From contig BMTG01000001.1 of NCBI GenBank assembly GCA_014649555.1, positions 558,001 through 622,000 of the forward strand: a DNA stretch of 64,000 nt. Reading direction: 5' to 3'. Numbering within the stretch: the first letter of the stretch is position 1; each line of letters begins with the position of its first letter. The notes below the pieces were generated by a model, which was not told where the DNA came from, did no database searches, and worked only from the letters and a program-made list of their open reading frames with translations. This document shows positions 44,131 through 53,007 of this stretch, piece after piece. Made by a program: the position numbers and the translations under genes. This DNA comes from Streptomyces globisporus. GTDB taxonomy: Bacteria; Actinomycetota; Actinomycetes; Streptomycetales; Streptomycetaceae.

Positions 44131-44556
44131 TCAGGCTCCGGAGCCCGCGATGGCGGTGACGCGGATCTCCACCCGCATGGCGGCGAGGCCGAGGACCGTG
44201 ACGCCGGTCTCGGTCCAGATCGGCGCGCGGCCGCCGAGACGGAGGCGGAACTGCTCGGCCATGACCCGGTTGTGGTCCTCGCCGATGACGTCGTCCCCCG
44301 GCGCGACCTTGTGGTACGAGTTCACGTGGATGACGTCCTTCCAGGTCGCGCCGACCGTGGCGAGCGCGCGCTCCACGTTGTCGAAGGCCTGGACGATCTC
44401 GTCCTCCAGCGAGTCGGGGATGACCAGGTCGTCGTCGACCCCGGCCTGACCGGAGATCTCGACCCGGTCCCCGACGCGGACGGCGCCGCTGTAGCCGAGG
44501 GCCTCGCGAAGCTTCTCGCCGTAGCCCGGAACGACGCCGAAGGTGACGGTGCTCAT
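44131..44556 (-). CDS. RidA-family protein (YjgF/YER057c/UK114)
   Basis: Small protein of 141 residues of the RidA superfamily, whose members are imine deaminases or related hydrolases. Typical segments are YSGAVRVGDRVEISGQAGVD, QAFDNVERALATVGATWKDV and MRVEIRVTAI. The usual Arg of the RidA active site appears in AAMRVEIRVTAI. GAGAGGAAG precedes the ATG. It is divergent from a MarR regulator, with two inverted repeats between them, so it is likely its target. Confidence 0.88.
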   Translation of the reverse strand: MSTVTFGVVPGYGEKLREALGYSGAVRVGDRVEISGQAGVDDDLVIPDSLEDEIVQAFDNVERALATVGATWKDVIHVNSYHKVAPGDDVIGEDHNRVMAEQFRLRLGGRAPIWTETGVTVLGLAAMRVEIRVTAIAGSGA

Positions 44557-44598
44557 GATGCTTCCTCTCCCCGCACCCGAGGGTGCGTTTCCGCTTCC

Positions 44599-44655
44599 AT
44601 GACTTCACGCGTAAAGTAACTGTAGCAAGCGATGACTTCAAGCGCAAAGTCATCG
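44599..44655. promoter_or_regulatory. tandem operators between ridA-like and MarR genes
   Basis: Site 2 (44630-44655) has perfect 9-bp arms, CGATGACTT and AAGTCATCG, around 8 bases. Site 1 (44599-44620) is a weaker copy, ATGACTT-n8-AAGTAAC. Both lie between the divergent starts (44556 and 44685) and have the symmetry expected for MarR binding, so the regulator probably controls both genes. Confidence 0.65.
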
Positions 44656-44684
44656 GAGAGCGCAGCGAGGGGACGGGAAGACCG

Positions 44685-45218
44685 ATGAGCGGCACCGAAA
44701 GGCCCACGAGCGAGACGGACGGGCGCGAGGAGGAGCGCACGAGCGGGCACGCGGGCGACGAACAGCCGCGCTGGCTCGACGAGCAGGAGAAGGCGGCGTG
44801 GACGGGGCTGATCTCCCTGGTCCTGCTGCTGCCGGGCAAGCTGGAGTCGCCGCTCCGGCAGGAACACGGCATCACCTTGTTCGAGTACCTCGTACTCAGC
44901 CATCTCTCCGAGGCCCCCGGGCGGAGACTGCGGATGGGCGAGCTCGCCTTCCTCGCCAGCGGGTCCCTCTCCCGGCTCTCCAACGTCATCAAACGGTGCG
45001 AGCAGCGCGGCTGGGTGGTCCGGACCCCCGACCCGGCCGACGGGCGTTACACCCTCGCCGAACTCACCGACGCGGGCTTCGACATCGTGGACCGGGCGGC
45101 CCCCACCCACCTGCGCACCGTGCGCGGCCTCGTCCTCGACTCCCTCAACACGGCCGACCAGAAGGCGCTCGTCCGTATCGCGGAGAAGATGCGGATCGTG
45201 CCCGACGACTTCGGCTGA
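44685..45218 (+). CDS. MarR-family transcriptional regulator
   Basis: Winged-helix regulator of 177 residues. ATG 44685 is preceded by GGGAAG; the open frame upstream runs through the operator region and is not coding. A charged N-terminal tail (about 30 residues) precedes WLDEQEKAAWTGLISLVLLL. The DNA-binding region has MGELAFLASGSLSRLSNVIK, and the wing is RTPDPADGRYTLAELTDAG. It is divergent from the RidA-like gene and probably autoregulated. Confidence 0.88.
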   Translation: MSGTERPTSETDGREEERTSGHAGDEQPRWLDEQEKAAWTGLISLVLLLPGKLESPLRQEHGITLFEYLVLSHLSEAPGRRLRMGELAFLASGSLSRLSNVIKRCEQRGWVVRTPDPADGRYTLAELTDAGFDIVDRAAPTHLRTVRGLVLDSLNTADQKALVRIAEKMRIVPDDFG

Positions 45219-45362
45219 CCGCCGTCACCGCCCGTGGCCGCAGCGGGCGGGAGGGATCCGGGCATTGGCGATCACATCGTCGAGCCGAACCCTTCACTTC
45301 AGCGAGAACCAGTCAATAGCAGTCGATTTCAGCTGGCTCGACGCATCAACCCAAGCAAAACC

Positions 45363-45393
45363 TTGACAAGAACATGATCCGGAAAAGTACTCT
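45363..45393 (+). promoter_or_regulatory. putative promoter of the toxin-like gene
   Basis: TTGACA (45363-45368) is a perfect -35 hexamer. TACTCT (45388-45393) is a possible -10 at a 19-base spacing, slightly long. It lies 57 bases before the chosen ATG at 45450. Confidence 0.4.
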
Positions 45394-45449
45394 CCATTGC
45401 TGCACGGTCACAGTTCTTTCACAGGTTGCACACGGGGGTGGGGGATGAG

Positions 45450-45836
45450 ATGGAAGCGGACGATCCATTCGCTATCAATCATGCGAATGCGAAGCCGCTC
45501 GAAGGTTTTCATGATGTTGTCATACACGGAACGCCAGACTCGGTGACTCCCACACAGTCCGGATCTCCCCATCACAACCACCGATGGCTTGCGAACAGGC
45601 TGTCACGTGACCCCTCCTATCCAGGTGGCGATATTCGCCTGTGCGGCTGCTCTAGCGGTTCACCCGACGGCTCCTTTGCTCAAAGCTTGGCAAACAAAAT
45701 GGGGGTCAACGTCCTAGCTCCGCATCACACACTGTGGGCGTTCCCCTCGGGCAATTTATGGGTTGGACCTTCTCGATCCCAAATAAGCCAGTCCCCGGGC
45801 ATGTGGACACTCTTCAGGCCGGGTGGCGGAGGATAG
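45450..45836 (+). CDS. orphan toxin-domain-like protein with HG...C motif
   Basis: Protein of 128 residues. ATG 45450 follows GGGGGA; TTG 45426 and GTG 45438 are alternatives. The core reads HDVVIHGTPDSV, then a His-rich loop (SPHHNHRWLANRL), GGDIRLCGCSSGSPDGSFAQ and LANKMGVNVLAPHHTLWAF. A strand ending in His-Gly (His26) and a later strand ending in Cys (Cys67, with Cys65) is the layout of clan CD (caspase-like) cysteine peptidases. The pattern resembles C-terminal domains of polymorphic toxins. No delivery domain is attached and no secretion gene is near, so it looks like an orphan cassette. Enzyme activity is inference. Confidence 0.6.
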   Translation: MEADDPFAINHANAKPLEGFHDVVIHGTPDSVTPTQSGSPHHNHRWLANRLSRDPSYPGGDIRLCGCSSGSPDGSFAQSLANKMGVNVLAPHHTLWAFPSGNLWVGPSRSQISQSPGMWTLFRPGGGG

Positions 45837-45852
45837 TCCGGGCGCGCAAGAG

Positions 45853-45896
45853 CCGGGGCGGGGTCGCGACGGCAGGCTCCGGGCACCCCGCCCCGG
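45853..45896 (+). repeat. GC-rich inverted repeat between toxin-like and partner genes
   Basis: Perfect 12-bp arms (CCGGGGCGGGGT and its complement) flank a 20-base loop. It begins 16 bases after the toxin-like stop. It could be a terminator or attenuator that sets the ratio of the two products, or a small inserted repeat. Confidence 0.55.
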
Positions 45897-45932
45897 GGGC
45901 AAGGTATTCGCATTGACCCGAAAGTTGGTTTA

Positions 45933-46313
45933 GTGACTGTTAAGGACCTGGGATTCTTTAAGGAATTCCCGCATGGCGATGCTAAAGGGCCTTCCTTGCT
46001 GGAGTGTGCAGCGAAAGGGGATCCCCGGATCCAGGGCTCAATTTCTAAATACCTGGAGGGAGGTTCAATGCTGGCGGCAACCGCACAGAGGGTGTTCGAT
46101 GTACTGAGTGAAGAAAAGCAGGATGCGGGTCCGCTTGCTATCATGACGGATGGCGAATGGATGTGGCCAGCCGACCTTGCATACTATGTGCGTAGATACA
46201 ATATCTCACTTCCGGAGAGTTTCGTTGCCCATGCTCGGTCTCTGGATTGGGTGGCTCCTAGCCTGACCTCGGCAGAACTCCTCTTGATCGAGGCGGAGAT
46301 GTTTCCCGAGTGA
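45933..46313 (+). CDS. probable immunity or partner protein
   Basis: Protein of 126 residues, acidic, without signal or helices. Notable segments are VKDLGFFKEFPHGDAKGPSL, KGDPRIQGSISKYLEGGSML and IMTDGEWMWPADLAYYVRRY. GTG 45933 lacks a good ribosome-binding site, and the frame is continuous with the toxin-like gene apart from the TAG at 45834-45836, so a longer or read-through product cannot be excluded. Position directly after a toxin-like gene, same strand and same AT-rich composition suggest an immunity role. That role is inference. Confidence 0.6.
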   Translation: MTVKDLGFFKEFPHGDAKGPSLLECAAKGDPRIQGSISKYLEGGSMLAATAQRVFDVLSEEKQDAGPLAIMTDGEWMWPADLAYYVRRYNISLPESFVAHARSLDWVAPSLTSAELLLIEAEMFPE

Positions 46314-46502
46314 CGTCGACTTCTCCCTTACCAGTCTTCGTGAGCTTCTTCAGGTGCTGTTTCGATGAGTTACAGGACGCCTTTACGGCAACAGCTGACG
46401 GCAGTAATTTACGGCAGAAGAGCATGCTGCATCACACGCCGCTCTACGCGTACGCCTGATTTCCTGTCATTAGCCGATCCGGGAGAATGCTGCACGTCCC
46501 CC

Positions 46503-48056
46503 TCACCGCCCCCTCGCCCCGTCCGTGACCCGGTCCAGGCGGTAGAGGTCGGCCACGCAGCCGCCCGGCCAGTACCGCTCGCCACCCTCGCTGAACGGCT
46601 CCAGCATCTGGCTGATCACCAAGCGCTCGTACGGCAGGACCCGCTCCCCGGCCGCCGCCCCCTCGCGCAGGCGGCGGTCCTGGGCGTCCCACTTCTCGGC
46701 CCGGGCGCGCATCGCGGTGTCCAGGTCGGTCAGGGAGATCGCCGGGCCCACGCAGACCAGGACGCAGAGCGCGGCGCACACCGCCTTCGCCGGGGCGGTG
46801 CGGCGCACGTACCGGCGAGCGGCCAGGCCCAGCAGGGCGCCCGCGCCGACGAGCAGGATCACGTACAGCAGGAGGTAGTCGTTCCACAGCCGGTTGGCGC
46901 TCGGGGCGCTCACCCGGTCCTGGAACACCGGGTACGCGATGACCGTGCACAGGTAGCCGGAGACCAGCAGCGTGACCAGCCCGGCGGCGGTCAGCAGCGG
47001 CCAGTGCGCGGGCGGGCGGGGCGTCGTCCCGTCCGCCCGGCGGCACAGCAGCCCCAGCAGGACGCCCACCGCGACCGCGCCCACGTACTGCCAGGTCGTC
47101 ACCACGGTGACGGTGATCTCCGCGAGCGCGCGCAGCGACGCGGCGAGGGAGTCGGGGGCGAGCAGGGAGGTTGTCTCCGCCCCGAAGCGCTCCCTGCGGG
47201 TCATGGAGCCGGGTGAGGTGATGAGGACCAGGGCCCCGGCCGCCGTCCCGCCGATGCCTCCGGCGCACCACAGGCGGACGAATCCCCGGTCTCCGGCGGG
47301 GACGACCCGGCCGGAGACGAGGAGCGCGGCCAGCAGCACCATCACCACGACGATCGCCGTCTCCTCGGACAGCGTGGCGAGGAAGGCCGCCATCAGCACC
47401 GCGACGGCGATCGCTGTGACCCTCCCCCGCCGGGTGCGGGCGAGCAGCAGCGGAATCAGCGCGGCGCAGGCCAGGACGGGGGGCAGCGTGTGCGAGACGG
47501 ACGCGGCGGGCCAGTAGAACGTCTTGTACGTGTTCGGCGTGACGAACAGGAACAGCGCGGTGGTCATGGCCGCCAGCAGGAGCGCCGTCCCGCGCGGGGT
47601 GCGCAGGGCAGCCCGGCGCAGCGCCAGGACGGCCACCGCCCACAGGACCGCGAGCACCAGGACCCCGCTGATCAGGGGGTACCACTGGTGTCCCGCGACC
47701 TGGAACTTCGCGTACGCGCCGACCAGGAGCGCGTTGGCGACCCGCCCGTTGTCGTCGAAGTAGAACTTCCCGACGAGGCCGCTGATGCCGTCGTCCCGTA
47801 CGCGCGGCAGGAAGCACCAGTCGTCCGCACCGGGCCGCACCCACCGTCCGAACCAGGACGCGGCGGCAAGCAGGGCGAGCGGCGGGAGCGCGAGAGCGCT
47901 CACCCAGAGCGCCGTCCAGGGGCGGTCCGCCGGGCGCCCGGAACGGTCCCGCCCGACCCTGGTCCGCCCTGTCCTGGTCCGCCCTGCCTGGTCCGTCACG
48001 GTCGTCTCCTGCGCGCCGCCGGTCGGGGCCCCGGTCACGGGCACGTCGTCGGACAT
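46503..48056 (-). CDS. DUF6056-like polytopic membrane protein
   Basis: Membrane protein of 517 residues with about 11 hydrophobic helices. A basic Arg/Gly/Thr-rich cytoplasmic tail (residues 1-45) precedes the first helix. The extracytoplasmic loop after it has ADDWCFLPRVRDDG; later comes TPNTYKTFYWPAASVSHTLP, typical of DUF6056 and related to glycosyltransferase-type GT-C membrane proteins. ATG 48056 has GAAGGA upstream; GTG 48068 overlaps the preceding stop and is an alternative. It is coupled to the GT2-GtrA gene, so a role in assembling a surface glycan is likely. Confidence 0.8.
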   Translation of the reverse strand: MSDDVPVTGAPTGGAQETTVTDQAGRTRTGRTRVGRDRSGRPADRPWTALWVSALALPPLALLAAASWFGRWVRPGADDWCFLPRVRDDGISGLVGKFYFDDNGRVANALLVGAYAKFQVAGHQWYPLISGVLVLAVLWAVAVLALRRAALRTPRGTALLLAAMTTALFLFVTPNTYKTFYWPAASVSHTLPPVLACAALIPLLLARTRRGRVTAIAVAVLMAAFLATLSEETAIVVVMVLLAALLVSGRVVPAGDRGFVRLWCAGGIGGTAAGALVLITSPGSMTRRERFGAETTSLLAPDSLAASLRALAEITVTVVTTWQYVGAVAVGVLLGLLCRRADGTTPRPPAHWPLLTAAGLVTLLVSGYLCTVIAYPVFQDRVSAPSANRLWNDYLLLYVILLVGAGALLGLAARRYVRRTAPAKAVCAALCVLVCVGPAISLTDLDTAMRARAEKWDAQDRRLREGAAAGERVLPYERLVISQMLEPFSEGGERYWPGGCVADLYRLDRVTDGARGR

Positions 48057-48064
48057 CGCGTCCT

Positions 48065-49768
48065 TCACCGGTCCTGGGGCGAGCGGGTGGGCAGCGTCGC
48101 GGGCGCGGGGCGGCCGGCCAGCGGTTCGGCGGGGGCTCTCCCCGCCTCCGCCACGGCGCGGGCCGCCTTGGTCTGGCCCGAGGTGATCGCCCACCGCGCC
48201 AGCAGGAAGGAGATCGGCGTGACGATCACTCCGGCGGCCAGCGCGGCGAGGTTCTTGTCCATCCCGAGGCCGCTGACCGCTCCGTAGAGCAGCGCCCCGG
48301 ACGCCACCAGGTTGACCAGGCTGGAGAGCGGATAACGGACGAACGCGTGCCAGGTCGGCCGCGTCCGGCAGGTGACGTAGGAGTTGAGCAGGAACGAGCA
48401 CCCGATGCTGATCACGTAGCCGATGACGTGGGCGGTCAGGTAGGGGATCCAGCGGTTCAGGGAGGCGTAGACGCCGAGGTAGACGGCGGTGTTCACGCAG
48501 CCGATGAGGACGAAACTGCCGAACTGGCGGACGGTACGGGACCGGCTCGGGGAAGCGGGAGGGCCCGGGGCGGCGGGGCTCTGGGCGGCCGAGCCGGTGG
48601 CCTGCTCGGTGGCGGAGTCGGTGGCGGAGCTCTCGACCCGGCCCCGGTCCTCGGCGAGCGCTCGGTCCCGGCCTTCGGCGAGCGCCCGGCCCTGGTCCTC
48701 GGTGAGCGCTCGGTCCCGGCCTTCGGTGAGCGCCGGGCCGCTGCCGAGTTGCGCGCCCTTGGTCAGCCGCGCACCCCCGGGCGGCCCCCCGTCCCTGGTC
48801 AGCTGCGGGCGCGGCGGGCTGTCCGGCAGCACCGTCCGGCAGGTCGCGTCCGTCTCCCGTACGACGTACGGCGGGCGGTGTTTCGCCTCGTGGTAGATCC
48901 GGCCCACGTACTCCCCGATCACACCGAGCGTCACCAGCTGGATGCCGCTGAGGGCGACGACGGCGATGAGCAGAGTGGCGTAGCCGGGGGTGTCCACTCC
49001 GTGCCGGACGACGCGGACGACGGTCCAGAGGGCGTAGGCCAGCGCCGAGACGAAGACCCAGAAGCCGGTGTAGATCGCGAGGCGCAGCGGCCGGTTGTTG
49101 AAGGAGAGCAGTCCGTCGATGCCGTAGTTCAGCAATCGTCTGCTGCCCCACTTCGACCGGCCCGCCACCCGCTCGCTGTTGCGGTAGCGGAAGGTGACCG
49201 TGTCGAAGCCGATCCAGGAGAAGATCCCCTTGGAGAAGCGGTTGCTCTCGGGGAGGGACAGCACGCTCTCCACCGCCCGCCTCGACAGCAGCCGGAAGTC
49301 TCCCGAGCCGTCGATCAGCTCCACGTCCATGCAGCGGCGCACGAGCGCGTAGTAGGTGTGGCTGAGGGTGCTGCGGACCATGCCTTCGCCCGTGCGGTCG
49401 CGGCGCGGGATGACCTGGTCGTAGCCGTGCCGGTGCAGTTCCAGCATGCGGGGGATCAGCTCGGGCGGGTGCTGGAGGTCGGCGTCCATGATGACCACGG
49501 CCGCCCCGCGCGACATGCGCAGGCCCGCGAGCATGGCGGCCTCCTTGCCGAAGTTGCGGCTGAAGGCGGTGTAGCGGACGCGCGGGTCACGGGCGGCGAT
49601 GGCGTTGAGCAGGGGGCGGGTGCGGTCCTGGCTGCCGTCGTCGACGTAACAGATCTCGAAGCTGTCCCCGAGGGGGTCCAGGACGCCGAGCAGGGCGGCG
49701 TGGAAGGACTCGATGACCTCGGCCTCGTCGAAACACGGCACGACGACCGACAGCTGAAGGCCAGTCAC
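48065..49768 (-). CDS. GT2 glycosyltransferase fused to a GtrA-like domain
   Basis: Protein of 567 residues from GTG 49768, with GGAGGTGG just upstream. Residues about 1-315 are a polyprenyl-phosphate glycosyltransferase ([34 protein letters not shown], two C-terminal helices, [20 protein letters not shown]). Residues about 340-430 are a charged linker with octapeptide repeats. Residues about 435-540 form a GtrA-type four-helix flippase domain ([38 protein letters not shown]). The usual job is to make a polyprenyl-phosphate sugar and move it across the membrane. The following DUF6056-like protein may use that donor. Confidence 0.9.
   Translation of the reverse strand: MTGLQLSVVVPCFDEAEVIESFHAALLGVLDPLGDSFEICYVDDGSQDRTRPLLNAIAARDPRVRYTAFSRNFGKEAAMLAGLRMSRGAAVVIMDADLQHPPELIPRMLELHRHGYDQVIPRRDRTGEGMVRSTLSHTYYALVRRCMDVELIDGSGDFRLLSRRAVESVLSLPESNRFSKGIFSWIGFDTVTFRYRNSERVAGRSKWGSRRLLNYGIDGLLSFNNRPLRLAIYTGFWVFVSALAYALWTVVRVVRHGVDTPGYATLLIAVVALSGIQLVTLGVIGEYVGRIYHEAKHRPPYVVRETDATCRTVLPDSPPRPQLTRDGGPPGGARLTKGAQLGSGPALTEGRDRALTEDQGRALAEGRDRALAEDRGRVESSATDSATEQATGSAAQSPAAPGPPASPSRSRTVRQFGSFVLIGCVNTAVYLGVYASLNRWIPYLTAHVIGYVISIGCSFLLNSYVTCRTRPTWHAFVRYPLSSLVNLVASGALLYGAVSGLGMDKNLAALAAGVIVTPISFLLARWAITSGQTKAARAVAEAGRAPAEPLAGRPAPATLPTRSPQDR
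48639..48734 (-). repeat. four 24-bp in-frame repeats in the GT2-GtrA linker
   Basis: Four consecutive 24-bp units at 48639, 48663, 48687 and 48711 alternate between two slightly different versions (CGG-CC-C/T-TGGTCCTCGG and CGGTCCCGGCCTTCGG types). They encode the octapeptide R-A-L-T/A-E-G/D-R/Q-D/G, four times, between the glycosyltransferase and GtrA domains. Confidence 0.85.
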
Positions 49769-50047
49769 TCGCCACCTCCGGACTTCGGGCCTCTCCTGGG
49801 GCCGGGTCCCTGACGGGCGGCTGCGCCGTCGGACTCCGGCGCCGGGGCCCGGGTCGCGCCACGTCCGCCCCATCTGACGACGGGCGGCGGTCTCCGTCTC
49901 TCCGTACACGCGCGGACGGACCGCTTTCCGCCGCCCTTTCATGCGAACAGCGGAGGCGGACCGGCACAACCGCTCAGGCGGACGGCGGATGCGGTTCGGT
50001 GGATCGCCGGGTCGCGGGGGCGAAAAGGCGGACATAGCCTCGCGAAC

Positions 50048-52210
50048 GTGACGTCTCCTCGACCACCACGGCTGACCGGCCCGCTCGCCGCCCTGGCCGC
50101 CGCACCGCTCGCCGCCCTGGTCTCGGCGCTGCTCGCCGTGGGCTGGCTGGTGCTCCCCGCCGCCGTGCCCGCGCGCGCCGACGACCCCGTCGAGCTGTCC
50201 CGGGACGGGCAGATCACCGACCGGGTCGGGGCCCTGGGCGACCGGACGGGGCCGGTGGAGGACGCCCTCGACCGGTTGTACGAGGAGCAGCGCGTCCAGC
50301 TCTTCGTGGTGTACGTACGCGATTTCTCCGGCCGGTCCGGACAGGCCTGGAGCGACGAGACCGCCGGCCGCAACGGCCTGGGCCAGGACGACGTGCTGCT
50401 CTCCGTCGCCACCCACGACCGGCAGTACGCCTACTCCGTCGACGCGGACTCCCGGCTCACCGACGACCAGCTGCGGAACGTGGCGGGGACCGCGATCGAG
50501 CCCGCGCTGCGGGAGAACGACTGGGCGGGGGCGGCGATCGGCGCGGCCGACGGCTACGCCTCCGTCCTGGCCGGACGCCCGGTGACCGCGCCCGCGATCA
50601 CCCCGGGCCCCGCCGACCCCGGAACGGGCGGCTCCGACTCCACCGGCGCCCGCGACTTCATCCTTCCGGTGGCCGTCGTCGCGGGCGTGGGCGCGGTCGG
50701 CGTCTACGCGTACGCCCGGCGCAAACGGCGTACGACGACGCGCACCACCCCGGCGGCCGGCGGGTGGGGCCGGGGCGCGGCGGCGGGCGGTGCGCCGGAG
50801 CCGCCGACGCCGCTGCCGGAGCTGGACGCGCAGGCGAAGCAGGTGCTGGTGGACACCGACGACGCGGTCCGCACGAGCGAGGAGGAACTCGGGTTCGCCA
50901 CCGCCCAGTTCGGCGAGGAGGCGGCGAAGCCGTTCACGGAGGTGGTTGCGCGGGTGAAGGACGAGCTGACGCAGTCGTTCCGGTTGCGTCAGCAGCTCGA
51001 CGACGCCTTCCCCGAGGACGACGCGACCCGCCGCCGGATGCTGGAGGAGATCCTGCGGAGGTGCGCCACCGCGAATGAGGGGCTCGACACCGTCTCGGAG
51101 GACTTCGACCGGCTGCGCGCCCTGGAACGTACCGCTCCGCAGGCCCTGGCCACCGTGGACGCCACCCACCGTGACCTCGCCGGTCGGGTCGCGGCGGCCG
51201 ATTCGGGCGTCGCCGGGCTGCGCGAGCGGTACGGGGAGGGCGCCGCCGCCCCCGTGGCGGCCGACGTCGAGCAGGCGAAGGACCGGCTCGTCTTCGCGGG
51301 CTCGGCCGTGGAGGAGGCCCGTACGGCGGTCGAGGGCGGCGAGAACTCGCGGGCCGCGGTGTACATCCGGGCGGCCGAGGGAGCGGTGGGCCAGGCAGGC
51401 ACGCTGCTGGACTCGGTGGACCGGCGGGCGGCGGAGCTGGGCGAGGCCGCCCGGAAACTGCCCGCCGCGCTGACCGAGACGGAGACCGACCTCGCGGACG
51501 CGGGCGGGCTGCTCGAAGGGACCGCGGAGGGGTCCTCGACCGCCGATCTGCGCGGCCGGATCGCCCGCGCCGAGACCGTGCTCGCCGATGTGCGGGGTGC
51601 GATGGCGGCAGGACCGTACGACCCGATCGACGCGCTGCGCCGGGTGGAGGAGGCGGACACGGCCCTGGACGAGGCGCTGGCGGGGGCCCGGGACCAGGAG
51701 CGCGGCGAGGCGAAGGCCCGCTCCCTCCTCGATCAGGCGATGCTCACCGCCCGGTCCGCGATCGGGGCGGCGGCCGACTACATCACGACCAACCGGGGCG
51801 CGGTCGGCAGCCAGGCCCGTACCCGGCTGGCCGAGGCGCAGCGGCGGTGGGAGCGGGCCCGGGAGCTGTCGGCCACGGATGCGCAGGGGGCGCTGGCGGA
51901 GGCGCGGCAGGCGGACGCGCTGGCCGGGCAGGCGATGGCCCTGGCCGAGCAGGACGTGCGCGGCTTCGGCTCGATGCAGGGCCCCGGCGGGGTGGGCGGG
52001 ACGCGGGGCGGGGGCGGCGGTATGGGCGGGGCGGTGCTCGGCGGCATCATCCTGGGCGGGCTGTTCGGGGGCGGCGGCCGGGGCGGGGGCATGGGCGGCG
52101 GCTTCGGCGGAGGGTTCGGCGGCGGCCGGTCCGGGGGCTTCGGCGGCGGGCCGGGCAGTTTCGGCGGCGGGGGCACACGGGGGCGGCGGGGCGGAGGCGG
52201 CCGCTTCTGA
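50048..52210 (+). CDS. TPM-domain membrane protein with coiled-coil and Gly-rich tail
   Basis: Protein of 720 residues from a GTG start. A signal or anchor helix (about 8-45) leads to a TPM domain (about 55-175; [51 protein letters not shown]). A second helix follows ([20 protein letters not shown]). About 400 residues of Ala/Glu/Arg-rich coiled coil come next. The end is glycine-rich with repeated GGGFGG and GGRGGG, plus a short hydrophobic [20 protein letters not shown] proteins are linked to photosystem repair in plants and to membrane stress in bacteria. The pspA gene follows 58 bases later, so both probably act in envelope stress. Confidence 0.85.
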   Translation: MTSPRPPRLTGPLAALAAAPLAALVSALLAVGWLVLPAAVPARADDPVELSRDGQITDRVGALGDRTGPVEDALDRLYEEQRVQLFVVYVRDFSGRSGQAWSDETAGRNGLGQDDVLLSVATHDRQYAYSVDADSRLTDDQLRNVAGTAIEPALRENDWAGAAIGAADGYASVLAGRPVTAPAITPGPADPGTGGSDSTGARDFILPVAVVAGVGAVGVYAYARRKRRTTTRTTPAAGGWGRGAAAGGAPEPPTPLPELDAQAKQVLVDTDDAVRTSEEELGFATAQFGEEAAKPFTEVVARVKDELTQSFRLRQQLDDAFPEDDATRRRMLEEILRRCATANEGLDTVSEDFDRLRALERTAPQALATVDATHRDLAGRVAAADSGVAGLRERYGEGAAAPVAADVEQAKDRLVFAGSAVEEARTAVEGGENSRAAVYIRAAEGAVGQAGTLLDSVDRRAAELGEAARKLPAALTETETDLADAGGLLEGTAEGSSTADLRGRIARAETVLADVRGAMAAGPYDPIDALRRVEEADTALDEALAGARDQERGEAKARSLLDQAMLTARSAIGAAADYITTNRGAVGSQARTRLAEAQRRWERARELSATDAQGALAEARQADALAGQAMALAEQDVRGFGSMQGPGGVGGTRGGGGGMGGAVLGGIILGGLFGGGGRGGGMGGGFGGGFGGGRSGGFGGGPGSFGGGGTRGRRGGGGRF

Positions 52211-52268
52211 AACGACCGGCAGAGCAGGACCACAGCGTGAACCGTCTCGACTTCCAAGGAGCCGTCCC

Positions 52269-52982
52269 ATGACCAAGCAGACCATCCTCGGCCGTGTCAC
52301 CCAGCTCGCGAAGGCCAACATCAACGCCCTCCTCGACCAGGCCGAGGACCCGCAGAAGATGCTGGACCAGCTGATCCGGGACTACACGAACAACATCGCG
52401 GAGGCCGAGCAGGCGGTCGCGGCCACCATCGGCAATCTCCGGCTGATGGAGCAGGACCACAAGGAGGACGTGGAGGCGGCGGCCGGGTGGGGCGGCAAGG
52501 CGCTGGCGGCCAGCCGGAAGGCCGACGAGCTGCGCGGGGCCGGGTCGGCGGCGGAGGCCGACACGTTCGACAACCTGGCGAAGGTGGCGCTGGGCCGTCA
52601 GCTCCAGTCCGAGCAGGAGGCGAAGACGGCGGAGCCCACCATCGCCTCGCAGACGGAGGTCGTGGACAAGCTGAAGACGGGGCTCGACCAGATGAAGGCC
52701 AAGCTCTCCGAACTCAAGGCCAAGCGCGACGAGCTGGTGGCGCGGTCGAAGTCCGCCCAGGCGCAGAACCAGATGATGGACGCCGTGAAGAACATCGACG
52801 TCCTCGACCCGACGAGCGAGCTGAGCCGCTTCGAGGACAAGGTGCGGCGCGAGGAGGCGAAGGCCCTGGGCAAGCAGGAGCTGGCCGCCTCCTCGCTGGA
52901 CGCCCAGTTCGAGCAGCTGGACGGCCTGGGTGACAGCGCGGAGATCGAGGCCCGGCTGGCGGCCCTCAAGACGGGCGCGTAA
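52269..52982 (+). CDS. pspA: PspA/IM30 family phage-shock protein
   Basis: Membrane-binding ESCRT-III-like protein of 237 residues. It starts [20 protein letters not shown] and carries [20 protein letters not shown], the classical PspA signature, then long coiled-coil helices ([20 protein letters not shown]). AAGGAG lies 8 bases upstream. PspA/VIPP1 proteins bind stressed membranes and remodel them. It follows the TPM gene on the same strand, 58 bases apart, and probably shares its transcript. Confidence 0.93.
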   Translation: MTKQTILGRVTQLAKANINALLDQAEDPQKMLDQLIRDYTNNIAEAEQAVAATIGNLRLMEQDHKEDVEAAAGWGGKALAASRKADELRGAGSAAEADTFDNLAKVALGRQLQSEQEAKTAEPTIASQTEVVDKLKTGLDQMKAKLSELKAKRDELVARSKSAQAQNQMMDAVKNIDVLDPTSELSRFEDKVRREEAKALGKQELAASSLDAQFEQLDGLGDSAEIEARLAALKTGA

Positions 52983-53007
52983 GCGCTCGCGGACCGAGCC
53001 GGGGCCG

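Larger units (their letters stand above)
45240..46480. other. AT-richer island, probable horizontal acquisition
   Basis: From about 45240 to 46480 the base composition drops visibly below that of the flanking genes. Codons such as AAA, TTA, ATA and GAT, rare elsewhere in the window, are frequent, and the third-position GC bias is weak. The island holds the toxin-like and partner genes only. The short GC-rich stretch 45840-45900 inside it stands out. No integrase, tRNA or insertion sequence was seen at either edge. Confidence 0.7.

Noticed and set aside
48065..52324. A 1419-codon open frame on the minus strand spanning the GT2-GtrA gene and the whole TPM/PspA region.
   Set aside because: Only the part up to 49768 has protein-family similarity. 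The remainder is the antisense of the TPM gene, kept open by GC-rich codon bias.
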